A stretch of 64,000 bases of DNA from the NCBI GenBank assembly GCA_026954325.1, contig JAIXKK010000066.1, forward strand, positions 1 through 64,000, in the 5' to 3' direction. This document shows, piece after piece, positions 1 through 9,907 of this stretch (the stretch's first letter is position 1; each line of letters starts with the position of its first letter). The DNA is from Bryobacterales bacterium (GTDB lineage Bacteria > Acidobacteriota > Terriglobia > Bryobacterales > Bryobacteraceae). The notes below the pieces were generated by a model. The model ran no database searches and was not told where the DNA came from. It was given only the letters and a program-made list of their open reading frames with translations. The translations under genes were made by a program, and so were the position numbers.

Positions 1-759
1 ACCGGAGCCCGCAACCCCCTCCGCGATGTCGGCACGCAGTTGCGCCCCGCCGACACCATGATCGCCCTCGGCTACTACGTCCCCGCCTCGCAAGCCCACA
101 TCGACATCCAGTTCCTGCCCCAACTCGAAGGCTACATCTGGGTATTCCCCCGCTGCGGCCATCTCTCCGTCGGCATCTGCGGCAAGGGCGAAACCGCCCA
201 GCAGTTGCGCGCCCGCCTCGAACTGTACATGCGCGGCAAGGAGATTGACTACGCCAACGCCCGCTTCTACAGCCACCTGCTCCCTTCGCTTGAATCCCCC
301 GCCTGGCGGAATAACCGCATTTCCGGCGACGGCTGGATGGCCGTCGGCGACGCCGGCGGGCTCGTCGATCCCATCACCGGCGAAGGCCTCTACTACGCCA
401 TGCGCTCCGCCGACCTCGCCGCCGAAGCCATCGTCGAGGACCGCCACCCCGCCTCCGAACTCGGCTCGGCCTACCGCCGCGTCCTCGCCCACGATTTCGC
501 CGAGGACCTCGCCTTCGGAGCCAGCATCGCCCGCCGCGTCTTCCTCGGCAAGTTCCTCTTCCGCGCCGTCCCCACGCGCATGGTCGATTTCATGAAGCGT
601 AGCCCCCGCTTCTGCGACCTCATGCAGGATATGTTCGCCGGCACCCAGCCCTATCTCACCCTCCGCGGAAGGCTCCTCGAAAACCTCAACGGCACTTTGC
701 ACGAAATCTTTATGAGCTTCTTCGTCCAGCGCATCCTGCCCGGCGGTCAACGCGCATGA
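1..759 (+). CDS. Geranylgeranyl-reductase-family FAD oxidoreductase, 5' end cut by window
   Basis: The reading frame is open from base 1 and ends at 759, so the N-terminal FAD-binding Rossmann part lies outside the window. What remains is the C-terminal portion of a geranylgeranyl reductase/FixC-like flavoprotein. It starts with an ADG-type GARNPLR segment, and the hallmark second FAD motif [20 protein letters not shown] is followed by [16 protein letters not shown]. Members reduce isoprenoid chains or act as general FAD monooxygenase-like enzymes; the substrate cannot be read from this fragment. A TTG at base 40 could be mistaken for a start, but homologous sequence clearly continues upstream of it. 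The stop overlaps the hemL start by 4 bp (ATGA), which implies translational coupling. Placement next to hemL hints at tetrapyrrole or isoprenoid metabolism, but this is inference. Confidence 0.85.
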   Translation, partial: TGARNPLRDVGTQLRPADTMIALGYYVPASQAHIDIQFLPQLEGYIWVFPRCGHLSVGICGKGETAQQLRARLELYMRGKEIDYANARFYSHLLPSLESPAWRNNRISGDGWMAVGDAGGLVDPITGEGLYYAMRSADLAAEAIVEDRHPASELGSAYRRVLAHDFAEDLAFGASIARRVFLGKFLFRAVPTRMVDFMKRSPRFCDLMQDMFAGTQPYLTLRGRLLENLNGTLHEIFMSFFVQRILPGGQRA

Positions 760-2018
760 ACACCACTCGCTCGGAATCCCTCTTTGAACGTTCTAAGATA
801 TCCATCCCCGGAGGCGTGAACTCCCCCGTGCGCGCCTTCCGCTCCGTCGGCGGCGTTCCCCGCTTCATCCGCCGCGGCGAAGGCTCCCGCGTCATCGACG
901 AAGACGGCAACAGCTACATCGATTACGTCTGTTCCTGGGGCCCCCTCCTGCTCGGCCATCGCTTCCCCGATGTCATCGAAGCCCTGCGCGGCGTGCTCGA
1001 CATCGGCTCCAGTTTCGGCGCGCCCACCGAACGCGAGGTGGAACTCGCCGAACTCATCCGCGAAGCCGTCCCCTCCATGGAAATGGTGCGCCTCGTCAAC
1101 TCCGGCACCGAAGCCACCATGAGCGCCCTCCGCGTCGCCCGCGGATTCACCGGCCGCGACCTCACCATCAAGTTCGAAGGCTGCTACCACGGCCACGTCG
1201 ATAGCCTCCTCGTCAAAGCCGGCTCCGGAATGGCTACCCTCGCCATCACAGACACCGTCGGAGTCCCGGCCGGCTTCGCCGCCACCACCATCGCCCTCCC
1301 CTTCAACAGCATCTCCGCCGTTGAAGAAGCCTTCGCGAAACACCGCGATCAGATCGCCGCCGTCATCATCGAACCCGTCGCCGGAAACATGGGCTGCGTT
1401 CCCCCCCTGCCCGGCTACTTGCAGGCCCTCCGCGACATCACCGCCCGCCACGGAGCCCTCCTCATCTTCGACGAGGTCATGACCGGCTTCCGCGTCGCCC
1501 TCGGCGGAGCCCAGTCCCTCTACGGCATCCACCCCGACCTCAGCACCTTCGGAAAAGTCATCGGCGGCGGCCTGCCCATTGCCGCCTACGGCGGCCGCGC
1601 GGACATCATGTCCCGCGTCGCCCCCCTCGGCCCCATCTACCAGGCCGGAACGCTATCCGGCAATCCCATGGCCGTCGCCGCCGGCCTCGCCATGCTCCGC
1701 CACCTCAAGACGCACCCGGAAATCTACGCCCAACTCGAATCCCGCGCCGCCGCCCTCTGCGCCAACCCGCCCGCCGGAGTCACCGTCAACCGCGTCGGCT
1801 CCATGTTCACCATGTTCTTCACCGATGGCCCCGTCACCGGTTGGGACACCGCCAAAAAGTCCGACACCGCCCGCTACGCGAAATACTTCCACTGGATGCT
1901 CGAACACGGAGTCTACCTCGCACCCTCTCAATTCGAGGCCGCCTTCCTCTCCGCCGCGCACTCGGAGGAAGACATCGCCCACACAGCCGCCGCCATGCGC
2001 GCCTTCTTCGAGCAGTAG
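756..2018 (+). CDS. hemL: Glutamate-1-semialdehyde 2,1-aminomutase
   Basis: This is a 420-residue class III PLP aminotransferase that converts glutamate-1-semialdehyde to 5-aminolevulinate in the C5 tetrapyrrole pathway, in the cytoplasm. Diagnostic stretches are the N-terminal [12 protein letters not shown], the [16 protein letters not shown] loop, [30 protein letters not shown], and [12 protein letters not shown], whose Lys267 is the PLP Schiff-base residue. The length is normal for the family and no lesion is visible. Its ATG overlaps the upstream reductase stop by 4 bp. Glu-tRNA, the pathway's starting material, is made by the gltX product encoded about 27 kb downstream. Confidence 0.97.
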   Translation: MNTTRSESLFERSKISIPGGVNSPVRAFRSVGGVPRFIRRGEGSRVIDEDGNSYIDYVCSWGPLLLGHRFPDVIEALRGVLDIGSSFGAPTEREVELAELIREAVPSMEMVRLVNSGTEATMSALRVARGFTGRDLTIKFEGCYHGHVDSLLVKAGSGMATLAITDTVGVPAGFAATTIALPFNSISAVEEAFAKHRDQIAAVIIEPVAGNMGCVPPLPGYLQALRDITARHGALLIFDEVMTGFRVALGGAQSLYGIHPDLSTFGKVIGGGLPIAAYGGRADIMSRVAPLGPIYQAGTLSGNPMAVAAGLAMLRHLKTHPEIYAQLESRAAALCANPPAGVTVNRVGSMFTMFFTDGPVTGWDTAKKSDTARYAKYFHWMLEHGVYLAPSQFEAAFLSAAHSEEDIAHTAAAMRAFFEQ

Positions 2019-2034
2019 CGGATGACCGGGGAAG

Positions 2035-2175
2035 CTACTGGCCGGCGGATTCCGAGCCCTCGGTGATCGTCCAAAATTTCTCTAACTTCCAAAATGGCTC
2101 CCCCGGCCCGAGACACCCGCGGAGCTTTTCAACGAGATCGTAGTATTCGTCCTCCGTCAGCTTTGTCCACCTCAC
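2035..2175 (-). CDS. Small 46-residue ORF downstream of hsdR, function unknown
   Basis: A GTG-started frame of 46 codons lies between the converging hemL and hsdR stops. It reads VRWTKLTEDEYYDLVEKL at the start, then CLGPGEPFWKLEKFWTITEG, and ends SESAGQ. The mix of acidic, aromatic and charged residues is protein-like rather than typical of antisense translation in this GC-rich DNA. An in-frame TGA four codons upstream of the GTG limits how far it can extend. A purine-rich AAGGGG lies roughly 20 bases upstream of the GTG, which is rather far for a good ribosome site. It is on the same strand as the restriction operon and could be its last gene, or the tail of a decayed gene. No family is recognised. 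Confidence 0.3.
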   Translation of the reverse strand: MRWTKLTEDEYYDLVEKLRGCLGPGEPFWKLEKFWTITEGSESAGQ

Positions 2176-2325
2176 ATTGGCCCATCACCGCCCCTTGCCG
2201 CCATGGCAATGGCTCGGGAGGGTAAAGCGGTTCGGCTTCTGTGAGCCGCCAATCCCGGTGCGCCCGTGGCGATCCGGAACACAGCCCCGGGGAAAACCGC
2301 CGATCCGCCCGAATCGAATCGCGCC

Positions 2326-5313
2326 TCAATGACGTTCACCACCTGCGGACCCGGCCAGTTGCCCCGCGATCCGCCGGTACATCACCGCCCGAAACACCGC
2401 GCCGAAGCCGGCGTCGTCCTTGATCTTCTTGTATATCTCGAAGTTCGAGTCGATCATGTCCTCCAGGGCGTCGCCGAAGAAGGAATCAAACGCCAGCCGC
2501 CTCGTATCCTCCGATGGGTTCACGTGGATATCCATCGCCCGCCGCAACCCCTCCACGTCCTGAAGCCGCCGGTCCATGTCGGCGGCGAAGTGATTCACTC
2601 TATCCTCATCCGTAAAGTCCGTGCCGTAGTGTTCGTTGATGTAGGTGATGATCTCCGATAGCGGAGCCTCATCCTCCTGATTCGGACGCCCGGTCCCCAA
2701 CGCGCTGATTGGCTTCAGTTCGCCTTCCTCATTCATCAGCTTGATCGCGCCGGAACTGGTCTGCTGTATGCGGTACGACTCCATGTTGATGTTTTCGGTG
2801 ATCTCCACCGGCAGCGGACTCTTCGGTAGTTTCAGCTTCCGAAGCAGGTGGCGGGTGTACTGGTAGAACTTCTCCAACCCCACATCGGTGAACGTCAGAA
2901 CCTGCGACAGGAAGGCGTACAGGCGCACGAAGTCGGAAACGTGCTTGCGAAAGTCCGCTCGCTCATCCTCCGGGCGTGCCTCATACAGCACCACAACGGC
3001 ATCGAGCAATGGTTGGATTTGCTCCTGTTTCCCCTTCGCGCTGAAGTATACGCTCGCGAAATCCTCAACGTGCTCCTCCAGGAAGATGTGATAGTCCTCC
3101 ACCATGCGCTTCAAGTCATACAGCTTGTTCGGGTCGGTCGGCTCCGTCAGAAGCGTCGTCTCGAAGTAGGGTTGGAACGCCTTCTGGATGTCGTCAGCTT
3201 CGTTGGCGAAGTCCAGCACCATGGTGTCTTCCTTGTCGGGATGGGTCCGGTTCAACCGGCTCAGCGTCTGGATCGCGTTCACGCCGCCCAGTTTCTTGTC
3301 CACGTACATCGTGTGAAGAAGCGGCTGGTCGAAGCCGGTCTGATACTTCTCCGCGACAATCAGGAACCGGTACTGGCTTGCCTTGAAGGTTTCGGCCGTT
3401 TGGCTCTCCGGAAAGCCATTCATCCCGTGTTCAGTGAACTTCAAGCCCGTATCGGGATCCGTCACCTCGCCGGAGAACGCCACCAGCGCCTTGTACGGCA
3501 GCTTCAAATCCTTCAACTGCCGCTCGAACTCCTGCTTGTAGCGGACGGCATGGAGCCGCGAGCGTGTCACCAGCATCGCCTTTGCCTTGCCGCCGATTTT
3601 GTCCTTCACTTGACCGTGGAAATGCTCCAGAATGAGGCTGGTCTTCGTTCGCAACCCGTGCTCGTGGAGGTCCGCGTAGGATCGCAAGAGGTACGTGGCC
3701 TCTTTACGTTCGTACTTCGGGTCGCCGGCGATTTTCTTCAACAGCGCGAAGTAAACCTTGAACGTGGTGTAATTCTTTAGCACGTCCACGATGAAGCCTT
3801 CCTCGATCGCTTGCCGCATCGAGTACAGGCTGAATGGCCTGATCTTGCCGTCCGCCTGGGGTGTGCCGAACAGTTCCATCGTTTTCGCCTTCGGCGTCGC
3901 CGTGAACGCAAAAAAGCTCACATTCTCCAGCCGCCCGCGCCGCTTCATCGCCGTTTCTACCGCCGCGTTGATATCGTCCTCATCGTCAGCGGCTTCGGCC
4001 GCATCCTCCTGAGCGGCCTCTTCCAGATTCCGCGCCGCCAGAACTTCCTTCAAACTCCGGTTTGACTCCCCGCTTTGCGAGGAATGCGCCTCATCCACCA
4101 CCACCGCGAATCGCCGCCCTGGCAGTTCGTCGATCTTTTCCGTCACGAACGGGAAGGTCTGAAGCGTGGTGATGATGATGTCCTTGCCCTGATTCAAAGC
4201 GTCCGCGAGTTCCTTCGCCTTCTGCTTTTCGATCGCCGTCACAACGCCCTTCACCTGCTCGAAGCTGCGGATTGTTCGCTGAAGCTGCCAGTCCAGCACG
4301 CGCCGGTCCGTCACCACCACCACCGAATCAAACACCCGCCGGTCGTTGCTGTCGTGTAACCCCGCAAGCTGGTGGCAAAGCCAGGCGATCGTGTTGCTCT
4401 TCCCGCTCCCGGCGCTGTGCTCGATCAGGTAGTTCCTTCCCGGCCCGTTTGCCTTGGCGTCGCGCACCAGCCGCCGGACCGCATCCAACTGGTGGTAGCG
4501 CGGGAAGATGAGTTCCCATTCCTTGGCCGGTTTTCCCTTGCCGTCCAGCTTCGGCCGTTTCACCAGGAAATGGTTCAGAATGTCGAGTAGACTGCCCTTC
4601 TCCCAAACCTGTTCCCAGAGATATGCCGTGCGGAAACCGTTCGGATTCGGCGGATTCCCGGATCCTTCGTGGAACCCGAGATTGAACGGAAGGAATGACG
4701 TCTTTACCCCGCGAAGTTGGGTTGTCAGGAACGCAAGGTCGGTGTCCACGGCGAAGTGGGCAAGGCAGCGCCCAAACCGGAATAGGGGTTCCTTCGGGTC
4801 CCGGTCAAACTGGTATTGTTCGACGGCATTCTTGACGGTTTGCCCCTTCAACGGCGTCTTGAGTTCGGCGGTGATCACCGGCAGCCCATTCACGAACAAC
4901 ACCAGGTCCAGGCTGTTTTCGTTCTTCTCGCTGTACCGGACCTGACGCATCACGCCGGTCATGTTCGCCTCGTACAGACGGTTGTGTTCTTCGTTCAGCG
5001 TCGATTCGGGGCGGAAGTAGGCAAGGTCGAACTTGCAGCCCAAGTCCGTGACTCCCCTCCGCAGCACATCCAATGTTCCGCGCGATTCGATTTCGCCGGT
5101 CAGCCTCCGCAGAAAACGTTCTTTGACCTGTTCGCCGTGCTGGGTCTTTAGCTTGTCCCATGTCTTCGCTTGTGTCGCGTAGAGGAAGCTGAACAAGGCT
5201 TCGGGGTCAAGGCACAATTGCCGGTCATACTTCTCCCCGCCGCGCGGCGCGTATCCGCTCCGGCACAGATGCTCAAAAACGGAGGTTTCAAAATCCTTTT
5301 CTGAAGTGTCCAT
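2326..5313 (-). CDS. hsdR: Type I restriction enzyme, R (motor/nuclease) subunit
   Basis: This 995-residue protein has the full HsdR layout. The N-terminal PD-(D/E)xK nuclease is visible as Asp136 (SLDLVLFVNGLP) followed by Glu150-Leu-Lys152. The superfamily 2 translocase follows, with Walker A AGSGKS at 301-306, Walker B/DEAH in VVVDEAHSSQSGE, motif III FFAFTATPKAKT, and motif VI-like LSRLNRTHPDKEDTMVLDF, then a helical C-terminal domain. It should cut DNA after ATP-driven translocation, in complex with HsdM and HsdS. The catalytic motifs look intact even though hsdM in this locus has a premature stop. It lies 86 bp downstream of the DUF3037 gene on the same strand, consistent with one operon hsdM-hsdS-hipA-like-DUF3037-hsdR. 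Confidence 0.96.
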   Translation of the reverse strand: MDTSEKDFETSVFEHLCRSGYAPRGGEKYDRQLCLDPEALFSFLYATQAKTWDKLKTQHGEQVKERFLRRLTGEIESRGTLDVLRRGVTDLGCKFDLAYFRPESTLNEEHNRLYEANMTGVMRQVRYSEKNENSLDLVLFVNGLPVITAELKTPLKGQTVKNAVEQYQFDRDPKEPLFRFGRCLAHFAVDTDLAFLTTQLRGVKTSFLPFNLGFHEGSGNPPNPNGFRTAYLWEQVWEKGSLLDILNHFLVKRPKLDGKGKPAKEWELIFPRYHQLDAVRRLVRDAKANGPGRNYLIEHSAGSGKSNTIAWLCHQLAGLHDSNDRRVFDSVVVVTDRRVLDWQLQRTIRSFEQVKGVVTAIEKQKAKELADALNQGKDIIITTLQTFPFVTEKIDELPGRRFAVVVDEAHSSQSGESNRSLKEVLAARNLEEAAQEDAAEAADDEDDINAAVETAMKRRGRLENVSFFAFTATPKAKTMELFGTPQADGKIRPFSLYSMRQAIEEGFIVDVLKNYTTFKVYFALLKKIAGDPKYERKEATYLLRSYADLHEHGLRTKTSLILEHFHGQVKDKIGGKAKAMLVTRSRLHAVRYKQEFERQLKDLKLPYKALVAFSGEVTDPDTGLKFTEHGMNGFPESQTAETFKASQYRFLIVAEKYQTGFDQPLLHTMYVDKKLGGVNAIQTLSRLNRTHPDKEDTMVLDFANEADDIQKAFQPYFETTLLTEPTDPNKLYDLKRMVEDYHIFLEEHVEDFASVYFSAKGKQEQIQPLLDAVVVLYEARPEDERADFRKHVSDFVRLYAFLSQVLTFTDVGLEKFYQYTRHLLRKLKLPKSPLPVEITENINMESYRIQQTSSGAIKLMNEEGELKPISALGTGRPNQEDEAPLSEIITYINEHYGTDFTDEDRVNHFAADMDRRLQDVEGLRRAMDIHVNPSEDTRRLAFDSFFGDALEDMIDSNFEIYKKIKDDAGFGAVFRAVMYRRIAGQLAGSAGGERH

Positions 5314-5399
5314 GTTTGAAGGAAGTTTCCAGCTAAACGAGCCGCTGGCCTAAGTTGCCTTGGACCGGCATAAATCCAATACTCCTGCCCGGAACAGCA

Positions 5400-6242
5400 T
5401 CATCCGGCCTTTTCATGTACATGAACTTCCCGTTCCAACTCTTCCGCGAAGGCTTCGGCCTCCCTCTCCGGGATCAGTTCGTACTGGCCGGGCATCTTCT
5501 TCAGAATGTTCTGCGCCTTAATGAAAGCATCCTGAAGACGGTTATCCTGCGGCTCACCCAGCAACAAATGAATCTTGAAACGTTCGGAGCTATCGTTCAG
5601 GCTGGTGGCCCGCCCCACCCATCGGTTCGCCTTCTCCACGATCGAACCGCCGTCCACCATGTCGAAGGAAACCGGTTCGTACACGTGCCACACCTGGTTC
5701 TTCCACGCCCGCTGGAACTCATATGCGTAGTACGGCGCGACAATACGCTTGGGCGCGAGATGGGCCGTCACGTGGCGGCGGTCCAGTGGCTCCCGGAACG
5801 TCCGCCAGATGTCCTCATCATCCCGGCGGCTGGAATCGCTGGTCAGCGCGTAGCGCTCGACATACCGTTCAAACAAGTCCGCCGTCGTCTTTTCCAGATC
5901 GTGACTCAGGCCCACGCCTGCATGGGAAAACTGGATCGAGCTATCATCCGGCGGCAACACTCTGGCAAGCATCTGTTCGATCGCACGGCCCGGCTCAAAC
6001 GGCAATTCCGGCAGGCTCTCGCCGATCGCGCTCACTTGCTCCTGAATGTAGCGGGTCAACTGCCGGAACCGGTTGCCGTCAATCTTCGTGAACATCCGCG
6101 TGATGCGGGCATAGTGCGTGGTGCAGATGGCGCGCAGGAAACCGGCTTCGCGCGAATATACCGCGACGCCGATGTTGATGAACTCTTGCGTTACGGCGTC
6201 ATGCACATAGCGCAAGACGCTGAAACTGTACGGCGTTCTCAT
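5400..6242 (-). CDS. DUF3037 domain protein, partner of HipA-like kinase
   Basis: The 280-residue product opens with YSFSVLRYVHDAVTQEFINI followed by GVAVYSREAGFLRA, the typical start of DUF3037 proteins. The domain covers roughly residues 5-120. DUF3037 genes are known to sit directly next to HipA-like kinase genes, and here the start codon overlaps the stop of exactly such a gene by 4 bp (6239-6242). No catalytic motif is recognised, so its biochemical role is unknown. It could be an antitoxin, a regulator or a substrate of the kinase. The pair sits inside a restriction-modification operon, which suggests an accessory defence or addiction role by association only. Confidence 0.8.
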   Translation of the reverse strand: MRTPYSFSVLRYVHDAVTQEFINIGVAVYSREAGFLRAICTTHYARITRMFTKIDGNRFRQLTRYIQEQVSAIGESLPELPFEPGRAIEQMLARVLPPDDSSIQFSHAGVGLSHDLEKTTADLFERYVERYALTSDSSRRDDEDIWRTFREPLDRRHVTAHLAPKRIVAPYYAYEFQRAWKNQVWHVYEPVSFDMVDGGSIVEKANRWVGRATSLNDSSERFKIHLLLGEPQDNRLQDAFIKAQNILKKMPGQYELIPEREAEAFAEELEREVHVHEKAG

Positions 6243-7039
6243 GCAAGCCTCCTTCTCACCTCTCCGGCGAACTCCGTGGCGTGGGCGCTGACAGTCCGCA
6301 GGTGCCGTTCGATCTTTGCCAGACTCTCATTGTTCCACTCCGTTGGCGCGTCGGCCAGGATGCCATCCAAAGCCGGTCCCGGCAAGGCAGCCAGCCGCGC
6401 TGTAAACCCATTGATATCAATCGGCCTCCCTTTCAGCTTCCTGTAGAAAACGTGGTCGTCGAGATACCGCTGGCCGTCCAGCCTCCAGGGGGCCGCTGAT
6501 TCCAGAATATCCAGTAGGAAAGAAAACGCCAGTTCATGATCGAACAGGTAAATGTCGTTGCCGCGCGTGAACAGGTTGGGATTATCGAATCGCCGGTCGG
6601 GATTCTGGACCAGCCCATCGAAGGTGAACACCTCCGCCGCTGCTTGCCACATCGCCTCCGGAATCGCTTTATCCACCGGCCACGTGCTGACATCGGACAG
6701 TTGGCGCGAACCGAAGTTCAAACCAACGCTGTTGCGCATCCGTTCGGCTCTCTTCGGGTACGGGCCATTCGCCTCCAGGGCGGCCACCAGTCCAGCGAAG
6801 TCGGCGTCAATCACCACCAGCGCCGGATCCGGCGCCAGGAGGCCGAAGTAGCCGGCAAGCCGCGATGCCAGCAATTCGCACAGCAAGCCCGTTTCACCAC
6901 TTTCCAACCCGCCGCGTAACTTCACCACCACATCCCCCGCGCGGTTGCCCGCTTCGTCTTCGCAGCCGCACAACGCCGGGGATGTCCGCCCGCTTCCCAT
7001 GAAACGGTGAAACTGCGTGGCATGGAGGCGGGGGAGCAT
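6239..7039 (-). CDS. HipA-like kinase family protein
   Basis: This 266-residue protein resembles the short HipA-like kinases that accompany DUF3037 proteins. Visible elements are an N-terminal loop around residues 14-35, a candidate ATP-binding Lys40 in AGDVVVKLRGG, a catalytic-loop-like NPDRRFDNPN at 146-155 (Asp148, Asn153), and a metal-binding DHE at 167-169 in IYLFDHELAF. Classical HipA toxins phosphorylate glutamyl-tRNA synthetase; whether this shorter form does so is unknown. It lies 7 bp after hsdS and overlaps the DUF3037 start by 4 bp, so it is probably co-translated with both. The kinase motifs appear intact. Confidence 0.75.
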   Translation of the reverse strand: MLPRLHATQFHRFMGSGRTSPALCGCEDEAGNRAGDVVVKLRGGLESGETGLLCELLASRLAGYFGLLAPDPALVVIDADFAGLVAALEANGPYPKRAERMRNSVGLNFGSRQLSDVSTWPVDKAIPEAMWQAAAEVFTFDGLVQNPDRRFDNPNLFTRGNDIYLFDHELAFSFLLDILESAAPWRLDGQRYLDDHVFYRKLKGRPIDINGFTARLAALPGPALDGILADAPTEWNNESLAKIERHLRTVSAHATEFAGEVRRRLA

Positions 7040-7046
7040 GGCAGGT

Positions 7047-8375
7047 TTAGGCGGCGGTGATCACGTCAAGTTGGCCCGTGACGGCGGCGGTGATGAGCGC
7101 GGAACGGTAGTCCCCAAGCGCCACTATCTGACGTTCGGTCGTGGCGACGACCGAGTCGATTCGGCTGGTCACGGCGTCTAGTCGTCTCACGATTGCACCC
7201 TGTTCCTCCAATGGCGGAATAACCAACCGAAGTTCAGCGAGCGTAGCGGTATTGTAGTGAGCCTGTATAGCACCTTCTGAACCGGCCTCGATCTGAACCA
7301 AGGAAACTCGTGAGTTCAACACATACCAAAGAAATTTGGATTCAATCTGCTTCGACCTGCGTATGATAAGTAAGTCAATGCAATTTGCCCCATCGTAGTC
7401 GGGTGAAACGACGGCCGCTGCACCAGTCTTCCCAGTCCGCACGACAACCACGTCGCCTTCGTGAATTCTCGACTTCGCGTGGAGCGCATTGCTCTCAGGA
7501 CTGATGAAAACGAGGTCGTCTGCGTCGATCGAACCACTAGAGATGTTCAAGGATCTCAGACACGGCACGCCAGAGTCCGCATAGTACTTTGCCGGGGTTA
7601 CCACGATTCCGACAGTGATGCCGGGCACAGCATATTTCAAGCGCTTAGCATTCCAGTACAAAGGAATCTCGCCCAACAACGGAATCCCCGAATCCTTAAT
7701 CGGCACCGACGGATCGAGGCCGCGCGTCACGGCGCGGGTGATGAGCGCCGCCTTCTGTTCCTCCAGCAACTCGATCAACCGCTGCTTCTTCGCGATGATT
7801 TCATCGATCCGGGCGCAGCGATCGTCAAGGAACCGAGTGATTCTCTCCTGTTCCTCCACAGGCGGCAGCGGTACCATCCAATTCGCAAGAAGTGCGTGTT
7901 CGATGCTTTCAACAGTTGCGCCTTGTTTTCTCCACTCAAGAAGGAGAGCCCGTTGAAGACCCGTGATTAGGTGACACAGGTACTCTGGGCGCAGGCACGG
8001 CATCGGGATGATTGCCTTCATGTCCTGGTTAAGCGCCACCTCAACTCGGTTGATCGCTACTGGGATGCTGTGTCGAAGGATTCCCGAACGTACGACGATC
8101 AAGACGGCATCCTTCGGCACTAGGCGACAGGCGCTACTTGCAAGCGCTGCCTTCGTAATGTGATCTTCGGAGTCGGTGATTCGCGGAGTGCGCATGTCCT
8201 TCGGCGAAACCCAGGGGATATCACCATCCCAGAATTCAGCATTGTCCGTTGAGGGAGTACTGCCGCCAAAGAAACGCGCCGTGAACTTCAATCGCTTCAT
8301 CTCCCAATGAGACGGAGTTTTTGGGAGCCACTCTATACCGCTGTCCCGAAAAGTCGATGCGGTTACGGTCATCAT
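7047..8375 (-). CDS. hsdS: Type I restriction-modification specificity subunit
   Basis: This 442-residue HsdS has two target-recognition domains. The first starts at DSGIEWLPKTPSHWEMKRLK near residue 11 and is followed by the conserved coiled spacer DDRCARIDEIIAKKQRLIEL and then EEQKAALITRAVTRGLD. The second starts at IKDSGIPLLGEIPLYWNAKR and ends with a second helical spacer, EEQGAIVRRLDAVTSRIDSV. This arrangement recognises a bipartite DNA site. The start overlaps the hsdM stop by 4 bp (8372-8375). The TRD regions are visibly less GC-rich than the flanking genes, as is common for horizontally exchanged specificity domains. Confidence 0.95.
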   Translation of the reverse strand: MMTVTASTFRDSGIEWLPKTPSHWEMKRLKFTARFFGGSTPSTDNAEFWDGDIPWVSPKDMRTPRITDSEDHITKAALASSACRLVPKDAVLIVVRSGILRHSIPVAINRVEVALNQDMKAIIPMPCLRPEYLCHLITGLQRALLLEWRKQGATVESIEHALLANWMVPLPPVEEQERITRFLDDRCARIDEIIAKKQRLIELLEEQKAALITRAVTRGLDPSVPIKDSGIPLLGEIPLYWNAKRLKYAVPGITVGIVVTPAKYYADSGVPCLRSLNISSGSIDADDLVFISPESNALHAKSRIHEGDVVVVRTGKTGAAAVVSPDYDGANCIDLLIIRRSKQIESKFLWYVLNSRVSLVQIEAGSEGAIQAHYNTATLAELRLVIPPLEEQGAIVRRLDAVTSRIDSVVATTERQIVALGDYRSALITAAVTGQLDVITAA

Positions 8376-9907
8376 TGCACGGCTTTCTCCAGCAGTCCCG
8401 CAATCTCCCGTTCCAACAGCAGGACTTCGCGGGCGATCTCTTCCAGCCGCGGAGGTAGCGCATACTCGTAGAAATACCGGGTAAAGCTGATCTCATAGCC
8501 CACCTTCCCGACACCACCGTCCTTCTTGTCCCGGTCACGCGATTCCTCACTCACCCAAGCGTCCGGCACATGCGGAAGCACTTCGCGCTCGTAATAATCC
8601 GCGATGCGCTCCTTCAGCGGCACGTTCTCGTAATCGCGCAGTTCCGGGTCCGGCTCCGGCTTTCCGTCCGCATCGGTACATGCATCAGCACTTTCGTCCC
8701 GCTCGGCTAGCCCCGCCAGTACTGCCTTCTTCACAGGGCCGGCGGCGCGCAACCCGGCGTCGGTCAATGCGTCCGCGAACGCATCCCGGTTCTTGTATAG
8801 AATGCTTGCGTCCATCGACGCCAGCACGTCCAGAATCTCCTTCTGCTTCGCGATACCGGCTTCCATCTCCGCTTCACCGGCTTTGCCTTTCTTTTTGCTG
8901 CTTGCAAGCGCCAGAAAACCCGGTTGGACCTTCACACGCTCGATCCGTTCCGGCGTGGTCTGAAAATTCAGGCGCAGCGGACGCTCCACGGTGATCTTAC
9001 GGTAGCCGAAATCCGTGGTGTTGAAAATCTTGGTGTGCGGGCCTGGTTCGAAGGCTTGTGCAAGCCGCGCCAGTTCCAGAATGTGTTCCTCCGATAGCTC
9101 ATTCCGCTTGTCGCCGAGGCTGCGGCGCATCTTCCGGGCGAAGACTTCTACTTCCTTCCCGTTCTCCTTCCGTGTGGCCGCTCCATTCACCAGCAATACC
9201 TTCCTCCGGCGCTGCCTCGGCTTGCGGTTCGTCAGCACCCAGATGTAGGTATTGATGCCCGTGTTGTAGAAGAGTTGGTTCGGAAGCCCCACAATGGTTT
9301 CCAGCCAGTCATTCTCCATAATCCAGCGCCGGATTTCGCTTTCTCCGCTCCCGGCGTCGCCCGTGAACAGCGGCGAGCCGTTCATCACGATCGCAATCCG
9401 GCTGCCGCCTTCTTCCACCAGCTTCATCTTGGACAATAGGTGTTGCAGAAACAGCATCTGGCCGTCGCTGATCCGGGGCAACCCGGCGGCGAACCGTCCA
9501 GCCTCTCCCCTCGCCTCTTCAGCGCTGATGAACGCCTGCTCTTTCTTCCAGTCTTTCCCGTAAGGTGGATTCGTCAGCATGTAGTCGAACGTCGATCGTG
9601 GGTGGCCGTCTTCCGACAAACAAGACTTCGGTTTGATGTTTTCGGCGTCCCGGTCGTCCCCCTTGATGAGCATGTCTGACTTGCAGACGGCGTAAGTTTC
9701 ATCGTTCACTTCCTGCCCGAACAGGTGAATGTGTGCGTGCGGGTTGATGTCGGACAGCACGTATTCCTTGAAGATGGACAGCATCCCGCCCGATCCGCAG
9801 GCGCAGTCGTACACCGTCCGCCGCACTTCCTGTTGTTTCAGGATGCCCCGGTCCCCGTTGATGAGCAGCCGGACCATCAGGCGGATGACTTCCCGCGGCG
9901 TGAAGTG
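8372..9907 (-). CDS. hsdM: Type I methyltransferase HsdM, 3' part after in-frame TGA
   Basis: This is the catalytic part of HsdM, in exactly the same frame as the fragment before it and separated only by the TGA at 9908-9910. It begins with HFTPREVIRL, the conserved segment just before the S-adenosylmethionine pocket. Motif I follows as TVYDCACGSGGM, and motif IV as DYMLTNPPYGKDW, the N6-adenine methyltransferase signature. The C-terminal region of about 300 residues carries the KITVERPLRLNF segment typical of HsdM. The first available ATG is at 9877, downstream of HFTPREVI, so a protein re-initiated there would lack that motif. Without readthrough the methylase would be inactive. Confidence 0.85.
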   Translation of the reverse strand, partial: HFTPREVIRLMVRLLINGDRGILKQQEVRRTVYDCACGSGGMLSIFKEYVLSDINPHAHIHLFGQEVNDETYAVCKSDMLIKGDDRDAENIKPKSCLSEDGHPRSTFDYMLTNPPYGKDWKKEQAFISAEEARGEAGRFAAGLPRISDGQMLFLQHLLSKMKLVEEGGSRIAIVMNGSPLFTGDAGSGESEIRRWIMENDWLETIVGLPNQLFYNTGINTYIWVLTNRKPRQRRRKVLLVNGAATRKENGKEVEVFARKMRRSLGDKRNELSEEHILELARLAQAFEPGPHTKIFNTTDFGYRKITVERPLRLNFQTTPERIERVKVQPGFLALASSKKKGKAGEAEMEAGIAKQKEILDVLASMDASILYKNRDAFADALTDAGLRAAGPVKKAVLAGLAERDESADACTDADGKPEPDPELRDYENVPLKERIADYYEREVLPHVPDAWVSEESRDRDKKDGGVGKVGYEISFTRYFYEYALPPRLEEIAREVLLLEREIAGLLEKAVQ

